A stretch of 64,000 nucleotides of DNA from Bettongia penicillata ogilbyi (GCA_023548195.1 JAJHZJ010000121.1:4870180-4934179), one strand, 5' to 3'; positions 34,589 through 46,776 are shown, counted from the stretch's first letter. Numbers and translations are program-made. Notes: generated by a model from the letters alone, not told the origin.

Positions 34589-37416
34589 TGGGGTGGAGCC
34601 AAGCTGGTGGACTAGAAAGACACATTTATGCAGGGTCCTCCCCACAGCCCGTAAAATACCTGTAGAGAGGTACTCTCAACAAATTTTGGAGCAACAGAAG
34701 TGGAGAACAACAGAGTGGAGGAGATTTCCAGCCTACCGTAACCTGAAAGGCCCACAGAAACGCTGGTTGCGCCGGACATGGGAGCCGAGCGTGGAGCCCA
34801 GCCCAGCCTTGGCTGCACAGTGTGACAAGACTTTGGGAGGAGGACATCTCTGGGGTAGAATCTCCAGTGGCAGCAGCTGGTCCTCAGATTCCTCGGCCCA
34901 CAGGCACCAAAGGTCAGTGACGGGGTGTTATCAGGGGACCAGGAAGGGAGAAGGGCCTTCCCATAGCTCCGGCAGCAGGCAGTGGCCACAGAGCCAGCAC
35001 AGCAGCCCTCACAGAAGCTCCATTGTTGGAGTGTAAAAAACCCTGGAGTCATTGAAGAGCTGAGTCTTACCTCAGCCCTTGGTGGAGGCCCTGGCCCAGC
35101 TGGTCTTTGTCTCAAACTGAATGGTGGCCCTGCCTATCCAGCTTATCTGAAAACCAGCCCCAAGTGCTGACTTTGTGGAACTGGAGGCCAAGTGGCTGTG
35201 GAGAGGTATCTGCTAAGATTCTGGTCACAAAAATCCCTCTTTGCGTCCAGACTAGTACATGTCTGATTGTGCCACCTTGGAGGAACTGAGATCTCACAGA
35301 TTCCCAGAGTATTTCCTACTCTTGACAAGGGACCCAAAAGTCAAGTAACTGGTTTGGAAAATGCCCAAAAAAGGGGAAAAAAATAAGACCATATAATGTT
35401 ACTTTCTTGGTGAACAGATATCTCCTCCCATTCTTTCAGATGAGGAAGAACAATGCTTACCATCAGGGAAAGACATAGAAGTCAAGGCTTATGTAGCCCA
35501 AACATCCAAAATAAATACTCAGTGGGCTCAGGCCTTGGAAGAGCTCAAAAAGGATTTTGAAAATCAAGTTAGAGAGGTGGAGGAAAAACTGGGAAGAGAA
35601 ATGAGAAAGATGCAAGAAAAGCATGAAAAGCAGGTCAACACCTTGCTAAAGGAGACCCAAAAAAATGCTGAAGAAAATAACACCTTGAAAAATAGGCTCA
35701 CTCAACTGGCAAAAGAGGTTCAAAAAGCCAATGAGGAGAAGAATGCTTTCAAAAGCAGAATTTGCCAAATGGAAAAGGAGGTTCAAAAGCTCACTGAAGA
35801 AAATAGTTCTTTAAAAATTAGAATGGAACAGATGGAGGCTAATGAATTTCTGAGAAACCAAGAAATTGCAAAATAAAACCAAAAGAATGAAAAAATGGAA
35901 GAAAATGTGAACTATCTCATTGGAAAAACAACTGACCTGGAAAATAGATCCAGGAGAGACAATTTAAAAATTATGGGACTACCCGAAAGCCATGATCCAA
36001 AAAAAGAGCCTAGACATCATCTTTCATGAAATTATCAAGGAAAACTGCCCTGATATTCTAGAACCAGAGGGCATAATAAGTATTTAAGGAATCCATCAAT
36101 CACTGCCTGAAAAAGATCCAAAAAGAGAAACTCCTAGGAACATTGTGGCCAAATTCCAGAGTTCCCTGGTCAAGGAGAAAATATTGCAAGCAGCTAGAAA
36201 GAAACAATTCAGGTACTGTGGAAATAAAATTAGGATAACACAAGATCTAGCAGCTTCTACATTAAGGGATTGAAGGGCATGGAATAGGATATTCCAGAAG
36301 TCAAAGGAACTAGGGCTAAAACCAAGAATCACCTACCCAGCAAAACTGAGTATAATACTTCAGGGGAAAATATAGTCTTTCAATGAAACAGAGGACTTTC
36401 AAGCATTCTTGATAAAAAGACCAGAGCTGACCAAGAAAATTTGACTTTCAAACACAAGAATGAGAAAAAGCATGAAAAAGTAAACAGCAATGAGAAGTCA
36501 TAAGGGACTTACCAAAGTTGAACTGTTTACATTCCTACATGAAAAGACAATATTTGTAACTCTTAAAACTTTTCAGTATCTGGATAGTTGGTGGGATTAT
36601 ACACATAAACACATACGCACAGAGTGAATTGAATAGGATGGGATCATATCTTTAAAAAATGAAATTAAGTGGTGAGAGAGAAATATATTGGGAGGAGAAA
36701 GTGAGAAATGGAATGGGGCAAATTATCTCTCATAAAAGAGGCAAGCAAAAGACTTTTCAGTGGAAGGAAAAAGAGGGGAGGCGAGAGAAAAACATGAAGC
36801 TTACTCTCATCACATTCAGCTAAAGGAAGGAATAAAATGCACATTCATTTTGGTATGAAAACCTATCTCACAATACAAGAAAGTGGGGGAGAAGGGGATA
36901 AGCAGGGTGGGGGGGGATGATGGGAGGAGGGAGCAATTTGAAGTCAACACTTTTGGGGAGGAACAGGATCCAAAGAGAGAACAGAAGCAATGGGGGGGGC
37001 AGGATAGGATGGAGGGAAATATAGTTAGTCTTACACAACATGACTATCAGGGAAGTCATTTGCAAAAATACACAGATATGGCCTATATTGCATTGCTTGC
37101 TTCCGAAAGGGAATGGGTGAGGAGGGAGGGATGAAGAGCAGTTGGAAGTCAAAGTTGTAGGAACAACTGTCAAGTATTGTTCTTACTACTAGGAAACAAG
37201 AAATGCAGGTATTGGGGTATAGAAAGTTATCTGGCCCTACAGGAGGAAAGAGAAGATGGGGACAAGGGAAGGGAAGGATGTTAGAAGAGAGGGCAGATCA
37301 CTGAGAGGGGCAATTAATTAGTATGCTTGGCGTGTTGGGGTGGGGAGAGGGAAATGGGAGAAAATTTGGAACTCAAAATTGTGTGAAAATGAATGTTAAA
37401 AAATTAAATAAATAAA
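34589..37416 (+). mobile_element. Full-length HAL1-like element (half-LINE-1, ORF1 only)
   Basis: The element is 2.83 kb and is bounded by an 18-bp target-site duplication with one mismatch. It begins GGGGTGGAGCCAAGCTGG, a marsupial-type L1 5' end. A comparatively GC-rich 5' UTR (to about 35340) leads into an ORF1 at about 35361-36444. The purine-rich 3' region that follows has no ORF2, no endonuclease and no reverse transcriptase. It ends ATTTGGAACTCAAAATTG and an A/T tail, as L1s in this window do (compare 57959). ORF1 without ORF2 is the definition of HAL1 elements, which are mobilised by L1 machinery. It is antisense to NALCN. It is inactive: ORF1 has stops and a frameshift. Confidence 0.85.
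35361..36444 (+). pseudogene. Decayed L1/HAL1 ORF1 (RNA-binding protein)
   Basis: The frame starts MPKKGEKNKTI at 35361 and meets a stop at 35394, then stays open in the same frame to a TAA at 35874. The long stretch (about 35535-35873) is a charged heptad-like coiled coil (KKDFENQVREVEEKL; LTQLAKEVQKANEEK), as in L1 ORF1p, where it drives trimerisation. After the stop, the same frame carries TTDLENRSRRDNLKIMGLPE, the start of the RRM domain, until a frameshift in an A-run near 36000. Frames beyond it hold the C-terminal domain landmark ITYPAKLS near 36330. At least two stops and one frameshift make it non-functional. L1 ORF1p binds L1 RNA as a chaperone; no catalytic domain is expected or seen. 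Confidence 0.85.
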
Positions 37417-37434
37417 TTTAAAAAAGCTATTCCT
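37417..37434 (+). repeat. Target-site duplication, right of HAL1 element
   Basis: TTTAAAAAAGCTATTCCT pairs with 34571-34588. Confidence 0.9.
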
Positions 37435-37491
37435 CATACTTGAGAGAGTTATGGTGAGAAACAAATTTATGAACAAATGCATATGAAAACT

Positions 37492-37604
37492 AAACTATAT
37501 AAAAAGTCATATTCAAATTATTTTGCCCTTTACTTTTATACGCTGAGTTTTATATAGTTGCAAACTATGTAAAAGGTCACATTCAAATGATTTTGTCCTC
37601 TAGC
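37492..37604 (+). repeat. Local tandem duplication, unit about 70 bp
   Basis: AAACTATATAAAAAGTCAT (37492) and AAACTATGTAAAAGGTCAC (37562) begin two ~43-bp copies 70 bp apart, both continuing ATTCAAATNATTTTG. Confidence 0.8.
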
Positions 37605-38229
37605 TGGGACACAGTAGCCAAGAAGGAGAATGATCTAAGTTTCCATGACTATGTTTTGCCAGTTCTCATGCTTTGAAAAGTCTGCATTTGACACTGTTGA
37701 ATCTCCATCCAGTCTTTAAAGGCTTTTTCCTCTGCTTCCTTCTCCATGACATGATACCTCATTTTAACAACTCTTAATGACTCCTTCCCTTTAAACACAA
37801 ATAGGACTTTATTTTCTCTCTTTCAGATGCATTTCTGAAGTATTTTGCATGATAGTTTTATATGTTTCTGTTTCATCCTTCCAATAAACTCTAAATTTCA
37901 AGTGGACAAGGAAAGCCTTTAAAAGAAATGCTTCTTTCAGAACCCAATTTGGGTTCTGAATATATAATATGTTGTTGGTTCTCAATGAATTCATTTTCTA
38001 AACGAATGAATATTCAATTTTATGTCTCCATGTGCTCAAATGTCAGTGGGTTGAAGGTTGTAGGATATGTGGCCATAATGAGAGAATTTCAACTGAGGCT
38101 AAGACAATGACAGTGAAGACTCAGGCCATTACTGTTTTGGAGGAAACTGTATGTCTCTTGGTGGATGGGGAATAACTATTGATATGCTATGATTTAATAA
38201 ATAACCTTACTTTCTCTGGAAATCAGGTC

Positions 38230-38500
38230 CATAAAAGCAGCTAGTGGAGAGAACATAGGGCTTGCAGTCACAAAGACCTCAGTTCAAATCTAGCTTTGGA
38301 TATTTAGTAGCTATATGACTGAACTTGTATTGTGGAATTTTAAAAGCAATTTAACCCTGGGCAAGTCATATAACATCAATTTCCTCATTTGCAAAATGGA
38401 GATAATAATATCACCTATCTTCCAGTATGTTATGATAATAAAATTATATAATATTTGGAAATAATTCTACAAATTTTAAGTCTCTATATAAATACCAGTC
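38230..38500 (+). repeat. MIR-like SINE, nearly full length
   Basis: GTCACAAAGACCTCAGTTCA, AACCCTGGGCAAGTCATATA and TTGCAAAATGGAGATAATAA are in order. Confidence 0.8.
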
Positions 38501-38501
38501 A

Positions 38502-38587
38502 TGATGATGAAGAGGAGGAACAAGAAGAAAAAGAGAAGGAAAAGGAGGAAAAGATGGAGGAGAAGGAGAAAGAGGAAAAGAAGGAAG
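38502..38587. repeat. GA-rich (purine) tract
   Basis: About 85 bases of GAGGAG, AAGAAG and GGAGAA units follow the SINE tail. Confidence 0.85.
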
Positions 38588-38654
38588 TTTTTCTTGGGAC
38601 TATCTACCCTACTGGTTAAACAGTCATTGGGTTCTGCCTTCAACATTGCTGTCA

Positions 38655-38870
38655 CAGAATCCTAAGACTGAGAACTGGAATGACATACTTTTAGAAGCAG
38701 AAGAGACATTCGAGTTCAGTAAGTCAATTTTTCTCATTCCTCGAAGGAGTCTGAAGCTTAAAGCTGTAAAGTGACTTGTTTAAGGTCACACGGGTAGTAA
38801 GTAAGTTGGAAGCAGCAGAGCCTCAAACTCAGAACCTCTGCTTTTGAATCTAGTTGTTATTCCACTATAT
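38655..38870 (-). repeat. MIR-type SINE
   Basis: AGAACTGGAATGACATAC, GTAAAGTGACTTGTTTAAGG, TCACACGGGTAGTAAGTAAG and CAGAACCTCTGC are in order. Confidence 0.7.
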
Positions 38871-38884
38871 TATAATCAAAGGAA

Positions 38885-39030
38885 GAAATAACTAGGGAGT
38901 TCTTTGAGAGCAGGGACTGTTTTTTTGTTTGTTTGATTTTGCCTTCCTTTGTATAAGGCATAAACATTTAGTAAAATGTCTGCCCTTCATAGGTGCTTAA
39001 TAAGTCCTGCTTGACTGACTGAGACTGATT
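38885..39030 (+). repeat. L2 LINE 3' end
   Basis: TTCTTTGAGAGCAGGGACTG and CATAGGTGCTTAATAAGTCC are L2 3' landmarks. Confidence 0.65.
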
Positions 39031-40299
39031 CATCTGCTTAAACTTCTTTCCTTATACCACTCTGTACTTTTTTTCTTCTGAGAACTCAACCTTTACTTTA
39101 CTGCCTACACAAGCATAAATCTACCACAGACACCACTGCAGGGGAAATGTTTCCACATGACATTCAGAAGAGAGTAGAATGGCAAGTCCCAGTGACAAAG
39201 AAGAAGGAGATGTGGAAGGAGGGAGATGAATGATTGTATCGAAGGAAAAAAAAGGTCTCAAAATAGAAGAGAAGAAGCCTGAGACCCAACCACCAAAGCA
39301 CAGACTTCTATCTTTTCAACCTTTGAAGTAAATAATGAAAGATAATTCAGAATTGTGAAATGTAAATGAAGGCCACAGGACAATATTCCTGTGTTTAAAT
39401 AATTCCAGATGAATCTGGCATCTTGGTCTGAGTTCAGCAGGGGATTCTAATGAATTTCAAAGAACACATCAGTATTTTTAAATGTGGGGTAGAGAAAAGG
39501 TAGCGCAAGATCCCATTAGTGAGATAATAGACTTACTATTTACACAGCCAATGGGAGGACATACTAGAATAGTAATGTACACTCAAACACATCTGACACT
39601 TGAAAGCATTTTTAAAAGAACGTTTTCTGTATGGCTGCTGACACTGTGGTTCTTAGATTAAAAATGATCTCCTGGTAACCTAGTGACAGCACAGTGATGA
39701 TGAAACTTGGGAAAATATTTTATTCCTCATATCCCTTGCCCTTCCAACATATTTAAAGTCTTTTTCCATGAAGGGGACATTAAACTGATAAATATCAAGA
39801 GCTAATCAATGATACGAGAAGCATTTTCCTTCTCCTTCACAAATGATTAGTTTTCTCAGAGATTACTGAGACTTAAAAGATTATATAGCACAGCTAATAG
39901 CATGAAATAACCTTATTACCAAGGTTTCTCTTCCATTTCCTAAACAGGCATAAGCTACAGAGTTAACTGAATTGTTCAACTGTGGGATATGTTGTTTAGG
40001 AGGTGTATGAAGGAAATGAACTAGTGAAATGAATACAGTATTATAAATCAGTAAAAAGTGGAGGAAAATTATTAATTTTCTGTGAACAGGACATGATTAA
40101 AGGGCTTATGAGATGAAGAAAAAAAACCCCATAGAACCTAAGAAAACTAATAACATTCAGTTCGGTTCAATTAAATTGATTTCAATTTATTTACTTTCGA
40201 TGGGGTGGGGAAGAGAAAGTGGTAAGACCTACATAGAGAAATGAATATAAATTGATAAAAATAAAGTATTGGGGAGAGAAGGGGTACCTAGTACTAAAT

Positions 40300-40500
40300 G
40301 AAAGAATGAGGAAAGATCTCTTAGAGGCTCACCTTGAAGGAATCTAGGGGTTCCAAAAAACAGGAGTAAGGGGAAAGGTCATTCTAACTATCAGGGACAG
40401 ACAGCCTGTGGAAACAAAGACAGGAGATGGGAAGTTCTTCAAGGACAACGAAGAGGTCAGTTGGGATAGAATGAAGAGTATGTTACTGGAAGTCTATGGG
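40300..40500 (+). repeat. Old mammalian interspersed repeat fragment
   Basis: CTCACCTTGAAGGAATCTAG, GTCATTCTAACTATCAGGGA and GGTCAGTTGGGATAGAATGA resemble the family at 18485-18965. Confidence 0.4.
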
Positions 40501-41547
40501 CATTAACACGAAGATCCCTCTCCTCTCTTCTTTCCCTCCAAACTTTCATGAACAATTCTAACACCAGATCGTGTCTGAGAGTGCTAGGAAGTTTGTTACC
40601 ATATGGAGAAGTAATTCTCATTTTGTTTTCTCCATCCCTTTTAGTCTGATACTTCATGCCTTTTCCATTTTCAGACGATAAGCAGAGGAAGCTGGCTCCC
40701 CATGGCCTAGGTTACTCATTTCTCATTTTTTCCTCTTCTGAGTGGCCCTAAACAAAGTGCTTGAATAAATCTGTGATGGGTTATTGAATTACTAATTGGC
40801 TGTATTTTATATGCTTGGAAGAAAGAGCTGTTTAGGTATATGATGCAAATTTATGTAAATTGGTACACAATTTATTGCAAAATCAACATGAAAATAAGAG
40901 TAACAGGAAACAATGAACATGAAAATGTGTCTCCAAGTTTCCTGGAAATAAACCAAAGTGTCCTACTACAAATCTAAGGTCTATTTTTATAGTTCTACCT
41001 AGGACTATTCTCAGTTTACCACATAATTTGATTGGTAGCTTATTACATTACTGAAAGAGTTGCTTATGATTTTTTTCCTTTCAATTGATGGTCTTTACTA
41101 GAAGAGGTTCCACATATGCTTATTAATTATTTAAAAACACAAACACATGTTGTTTATTACATCATGCCACACAAGTACTTATCCTTGTCCCTAAGTGAAA
41201 CCTGGACTGGGAATAGGGGCTAGCCCTAAAGCTTATGTAGTCTGGTTCTGATTCTGTTAACTTCACAAACAGAGCTGCTAAGGGTGTGGCATGAAATGAA
41301 AAACTACATTTCATGCTCCCTAAGAACTTATGAACTAATTGCCACCGTGGGCAGGGTGGGGGTTTGGGGTAGAGAGGAAAGACAAATATGAATAAAACGA
41401 GGTGGGATGTGATAAATGCAAAGGAGAAATACAAACATCAACTTATAAGAAATTTAATCTTTGAAATTTGAGCTTTGGAGTAAGGGATGGGAGGGAGCTC
41501 ACAGGTTAGACATCTACGGAGGGTGACTGAGGGGCATGGAGCATACC

Positions 41548-41735
41548 TAGGCTATAATATTAATAATAATTTATATACCACTTACTATGTTCCAGGCACT
41601 ATGTTAAGTACGTTACAACCATTATCTCATTTGATTCTCACAACAACCCTTTAAGACAGGTGCTATTATTATTCTAATTTTACAGAGAAGGAAACTGAGG
41701 CAGAGGTTACATGATAACATAGCAAGAATATAAAT
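41548..41735 (-). repeat. MIR-type SINE
   Basis: CTTACTATGTTCCAGGCAC, TATCTCATTTGATTCTCACA and GAAGGAAACTGAGGCAGAGG are present. Confidence 0.8.
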
Positions 41736-42907
41736 TTTTGAAGTTCTATTTCCTATTTGTTATTGTTATTGTCTCTTTTTTTGTGAGGGAATACTGACTG
41801 GTTTTGTTTTGAACTAATTTTATGTTCAATATTTATTTCCTTTGATATGTTGAGAAGAAAATCTAGTCAAATCTATTAATCAATCAATAATCACTGTGCC
41901 AGGCACTAAGGATATTGTAGCAGTAATGTAATGGTCAAAGGAAGCCAAAGCATTTTGTTCTTGTAAAGGAAAACAAAGCATTAGATGAAAGGCAACTAGA
42001 TTAGAGGCAACATGAAGGAAGAGAAATAATAAGTATTCATTCTTCTTCCCTAGCCCTGTTGACTCCTACTCTTCCTCTTATATTCCTGCCTTCCCTAGTC
42101 AAGGGGACTTAAGGATCTTCTCATCCCTCAAAACATACTTTCAAAGATATGGCCCGTAGTGAACTAGAGTTTGGTCACTGGACCAAAGAAGCTTATAGCC
42201 CTAAACTCAAAATTTGGTAGGAGAAAAAAAAAATTCTACAATAAATAAATAAATGAAAATCCACTCTTCATTCATTTTAGAAATCTTTTTCTTTCTTGAC
42301 TTGTCTTACACAAAGCACAAAAAGCCTGATTAAAGCTTAAGTACTGGAACTTCAGAGAGAAGTGTTAGGCATGAATTCCAAATAATTTGTCACTGTTTCC
42401 TGTACAAATCTTAGTGTCAGAGTTCTTAAATGAACGTGAGAATATTGAAAATCAGTGCAAGTTGCCAAAAGTAGGGGCACAGGCTCCAAGTGCTCGTATC
42501 ATTTCCTCTTCTCTGGTTTTAGAGTAAAAATTATTGTGAGAGAAAAAGAGAAATATTTCCAGAGTATAAACACAGTAGTTAAAAAGAGAAGTGTTAATGT
42601 CCTAGTGTTTCTTCTCTTTAATCTATGCACAAATAAAAAAAGAAGGAATGTCTAGCAGAATTCAAAAATAAAACAGCAATTTTCATTAACTGGATAAAAG
42701 GCCAAGTCTCATCTCCTGTTGAAGTCTTTTTTATCTAGAGAACAAAATGTTTACAGTAGGAAACGACAGAATCTTTCATCACACATCTACTGCAGAACAT
42801 GCCAATCTTTGATCATAGCTTGGATGCCATCGTTTAGGTGTTGCTACCACGCTAATCCCTGGTGCTTTTCAGGAAGTCGTTCCCTCTTTCTTTCACGGGA
42901 CCAATTT

Positions 42908-43005
42908 TTGAGCTAGAAAGGAATTAGGTCATCTATTCCAATGCCTCACTTTTCACAAAAGGAAACTGAACACTAAAGAATGTGAGCAATATGCTCAAGG
43001 GAAAC
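42908..43005 (-). repeat. MIR-type SINE fragment
   Basis: GAATTAGGTCATCTATTCCA and TCACAAAAGGAAACTGAACA are diverged antisense MIR landmarks. Confidence 0.5.
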
Positions 43006-43185
43006 TTGGTTTTATTCACTTGTTTTTTCCAAGTAAGGATTGTTTATTTTCTCTCATTTCTACATTCCTCATGCTTTTGGGCTTGGGAGGAAGGGAGGGA
43101 ACTTTAAGGGAATCTTGTATACTTGACTGTTTTACTAACTTTTCAGTGGATAAAGAGTACTTATCCTTACCACTCTGATTGCTTT

Positions 43186-43258
43186 TCTGTCTCTGTCTTT
43201 CTGTGTGTCATTCTCTCTTTCTCTCTGTTTCTCTGTGTCTGTCTGTCTCTGTCTCTCC
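43186..43258. repeat. TCTG/TCTC-rich pyrimidine tract
   Basis: CTGTCTCTGTCTTTCTGTG, CTCTCTTTCTCTCTG and GTCTGTCTCTGTCTCTC form an impure tetranucleotide tract. Confidence 0.8.
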
Positions 43259-44334
43259 ATTTGAATCATTTTTGATTCTCATTCTCTTTCTTTCAACTTC
43301 CCAGGGCAGAAAGGTAATGGAGTGATGGAGGTATTACCAAGGGGATGGGATTAGGAAGCTGTTGAGAAACTCCATCAATATCCCTGGTTCCTAATGACTT
43401 CCTCAGCAGAAATGGTCTTTAAGTGGTTCCATGAGGGAATATAGAGTTGTCTCCTTTCATGGTAGCATGGTTTGCATATTGCAGATTTTCCCTGTTCCCA
43501 ATATCTCTGTCCCTAGTTAATACTCTATCCTTTTTGCCACAACAAGACTAGAAATGAAAAAACAGATGCCATACAACATTGGCCATATACAAATGATGAA
43601 GACAAAATGGATTGGTCTATCCATACTAGGTAAACAAAATATATAAAAATGCATATAACTCAGAGTATAAAATAGTTGTATAGGCAGCTTGTGTTAGTCT
43701 ATACTTTAGGAGTTAAAAGAATTCTGAAAAGGACATTAGAGTGTGGGGTTGAGCTTCTGTAGAGGTTTTATTGAAATATAAGGACTCAAATTACAAAATT
43801 GTGATGGTGGGGGTTTTGGGGATACCAATATGGATGAGATCATGGATTTATAAAAAAAAAATCTAAGCATAGAGAAATTCCCAATGATTGATCTTAATGG
43901 TGCCGAAAAAGAAGTTTATCTAATTCAATTCTAGCACCAGTACGTTTTTAAGAAGATAACAAAAATAATTCTCCTACCAGAAGCATCCTTTTAGAGAATA
44001 GGCAATTTACAAGGAAATAGCAGATAGAAAAGGGTTATGGATAAGGACTATTAAGACAGAAGAAGCAAAAAGAAATAAGGAAGCTGGGGCTAGAAGTGTT
44101 GGAAAAACAGGGAACAGAAAACAGTGTTCATGGCTTCATTTATTTGTTTTTGTATTTTACATTATTTTTTAGGCCTAGAATTCTTCCTTTCCTTTCACTT
44201 TTCTGCTGAAATTTCATCTCTTCTTCAAGAACTAACCAAAAACACCACCTTTCCAAATAAGACTTTCTTGATAATCCCATCCAGGAGTGACTTTTCCCTG
44301 GTCTAAGTGCTTCGCCTGGCATAGGTAGAAAAAA

Positions 44335-44390
44335 GCTCTGGTTTTCGGGTCATGAGACCTGGGTACAAGTCCCAGTTCTGACACTATAAT
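44335..44390 (+). repeat. MIR-type SINE head
   Basis: CGGGTCATGAGACCTGGGTA and CAAGTCCCAGTTCTGACAC match a MIR 5' region, cut off by the AT tract. Confidence 0.6.
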
Positions 44391-44545
44391 ATAATATCAT
44401 ATGATATAATAAGATAAGATATAATTTGCCATGACATGATATGACATATGTTACAATATGATATAACGTTATATATGATATGATTTAACACAATACAACG
44501 TAACAACATAATATATGTAACAGTATACCGCCAGAGAATATAACA
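44387..44545. repeat. Degenerate ATATG/ATAAT tandem tract
   Basis: Loose 5-bp periodic units (ATAAT, ATATC, ATATG, ATGAC, CAATA, CATAA) run for about 150 bp, likely an old pentanucleotide satellite. Confidence 0.7.
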
Positions 44546-44574
44546 CAACTCATATGAAGTGATACATTATAACA

Positions 44575-44710
44575 ACAATCCTACCATTTGCTTAGCACTT
44601 TCAGATTTGTAAAATACTTTCTCTATATTTCATACGATCCTAACTACAACTTTGGGAGGTAAATGGCATTATTATCCCCATTTAATATAAGTGTAACCCT
44701 GTGGTAAGTA
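44575..44710 (-). repeat. MIR-type SINE
   Basis: CATTTGCTTAGCACTTTCAG, AACTACAACTTTGGGAGGTA and CATTATTATCCCCATTTAAT are in order. Confidence 0.65.
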
Positions 44711-44884
44711 AGTTCATCTATTTGAGTCCTCACTTGTAAATTAGGGATGACAATTTTTGCACTATGTATTTGACAAAGGTAGTTGGGAGGAAAATATTTG
44801 TTCATTTAAAGAACTACCTAAACATGAATTTGTATTATTTCATTCCTTTCACCTTTCTCATATACTTACCAAATTCTACACTGT

Positions 44885-45030
44885 TGTAGAATTATTTAGT
44901 ACTTTTGTCGTTTTCCCCTTCTATGCTAGAAGTTGTGTTGGGGCAGAAGCTGTGACTGACAGCTTTGAGTTCTCAAAGATCACCTGGTAATGTGGTCCTG
45001 CACCTTGTATGGTTCAATAAATGTCTATTC
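44885..45030 (+). repeat. L2 LINE 3' end
   Basis: CTATGCTAGAAGTTGTG, ATGGTTCAATAAATGTC and the pyrimidine-rich lead-in resemble the L2 3' end. Confidence 0.5.
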
Positions 45031-46094
45031 ATTGCAGTGGATAGGTTGTCTCTCAAAAGAAACCAAGGAGAAGGGGCAATTTTAAAAGTCTACATATGGT
45101 ACGGATAAATGTAAACAGGGTGCATACTACTAGTATCCTTTCCTTCTAACACTTTACAGTGACTGAGGCAGAGGCTTTTCATTCCTGAGAGTCAGACAGT
45201 ACACACACAAGCCCTGCTTAAAATCCATTTTCACCCACCCACTCCCGCCTTCACAGTCTAATTTCCTATTGCCTGTGAAAGGAGCTTCAGCAAATGTGTC
45301 AGCTTTCTCTTAGTTAATTATCTCCCTTGTTATCTTTGAGAGTGCAGAAAGTTCTGGGTTCTTACAATTTTATATTCTTGATGAAAGGAGCCATATGAAG
45401 CCGAGTATCCTTAGCAAAGCAAAGGGCTAGAGTCCCAGGGACTCGGAGTTGGAGCTATTGCTGAAAATAGGATCCTATGATTCCTGGGCAAATTGCTCTT
45501 CCATGCTCCTCCCCTTCTTCAAGTGAGAGGTTACTTACTTCACAGGAGTTGTAGAAGAAATGGTAAGAAAAGCCGTAAAGAAGCACTGTATAATTAGAAA
45601 AACAAAACCAGCAAATGCCCACTGAATAAGTCTGGGTTGGTCATGAAAGCTGAGGTTCATCATTTTGTCTAAAAACGCAGGATGACAAGGTAGCAAGAAG
45701 ATGCCTGCTAAAATGCCGGGGGATAGGGCCAGTGCTGATCACATTCTAAAACCTCTTTATTCCCATTCCCAACACCCCCTCCCTTTGACAAAAATTTGGG
45801 CTCAGGGAAATCTGGTTGTAATCAGCTGGAATAAAACTGAGCTTCTGTTTTTAGTGCTGACCACAGCATGTTTTGGATTTTCAGCATTTGCCCTGGAGTG
45901 AAATACTAGGATTCTTTTCTGCACAGTCTTCTAGAGTTACCTAGTTTCTATCTGTAAAAAGAGAGGCTGATTCCTCAGTGTGTTTTAACTAAACAGACAT
46001 AATTGAGAACATCTTGACTATAGGAAAATTTTCACTTCACCAGTTCTACCTCTCTGTACTCTCATTCCTAACCAGTATAATCAAAGTAGTAGAA

Positions 46095-46365
46095 TTATAG
46101 TAATTAATGTTTACAGAGAACTTTAAGGTTTGCAAAGCATTTTACAAATATGATCTCTCATTTTTGAAAAAAATTCAAACAACAAACCTTTGATAATTAT
46201 TATTACTGTCCTTATTTGACAGAACAGGAAACTGAGGTAGACAGAGGCCCAATATGGTCCCAGAGTCACACAGTTAGCAAGTGTCTGAAGCTGTATTTGA
46301 ATTCAAGTTTTCCTGACTTTCCCTTTAGCACTCTATCTACCACTGCACCACCTAGCTATGGATCT
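46095..46365 (-). repeat. MIR-like SINE, nearly full length
   Basis: GGTTTGCAAAGCATTTTACA, AGAACAGGAAACTGAGGTAG, GTCACACAGTTAGCAAGTGT and GCACCACCTAGCTATG are in order. Confidence 0.85.
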
Positions 46366-46369
46366 GGAC

Positions 46370-46520
46370 CTCTGGGTTTAATTATTGACTCAGGCACTTA
46401 GTACTCAGATGACTACAGTCATTTCCTCTCCTTTCCTTAGTTTCCTCATTTGTCAATTAGGGACTTGGAGCGGACTCAGGTCCCTTCTACCTTAAAAATC
46501 TCCTATGTATAACATAAGAA
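46370..46520 (+). repeat. MIR-like SINE fragment
   Basis: CTTAGTTTCCTCATTTGTCA and GGACTCAGGTCCCTTCTACC mark a plus-strand tail. Confidence 0.6.
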
Positions 46521-46531
46521 CATTTTGTTTC

Positions 46532-46776
46532 TCCTGGTGCTCAGTTATTTTAGTCATGTCTGACTCATTTAGGGGTTATCTTGGTGAAGATACTGGAGTG
46601 TTTTGTCATTTCCTTCTGTAGCTCTTTTTTACAGGTGAGGAAACTGAGGCAAGCAGGGTTAAGTTTCTTAGCCAAGGTCACATAGCTAGTGAGTTTTTGA
46701 GGCTAGATTTGAACTCTGCAAGATGAGTCTTCCTAACTTCTGGCCCAGTGCTCCATCCATTGTGCCAGTCAACTGT
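46532..46776 (-). repeat. Marsupial tRNA-derived SINE, nearly full length
   Basis: GCTCAGTTATTTTAGTCATG, GGTGAAGATACTGGAGTGTT, AGGTGAGGAAACTGAGGCAA and CTTCTGGCCCAGTGCTCCAT are in order. Confidence 0.88.

Noticed and set aside
34593..35115. 147-codon plus and 167-codon minus frames as genes
   Set aside because: Both lie in the HAL1 5' UTR, overlap each other, match no protein known to me and fit a GC-rich promoter region.
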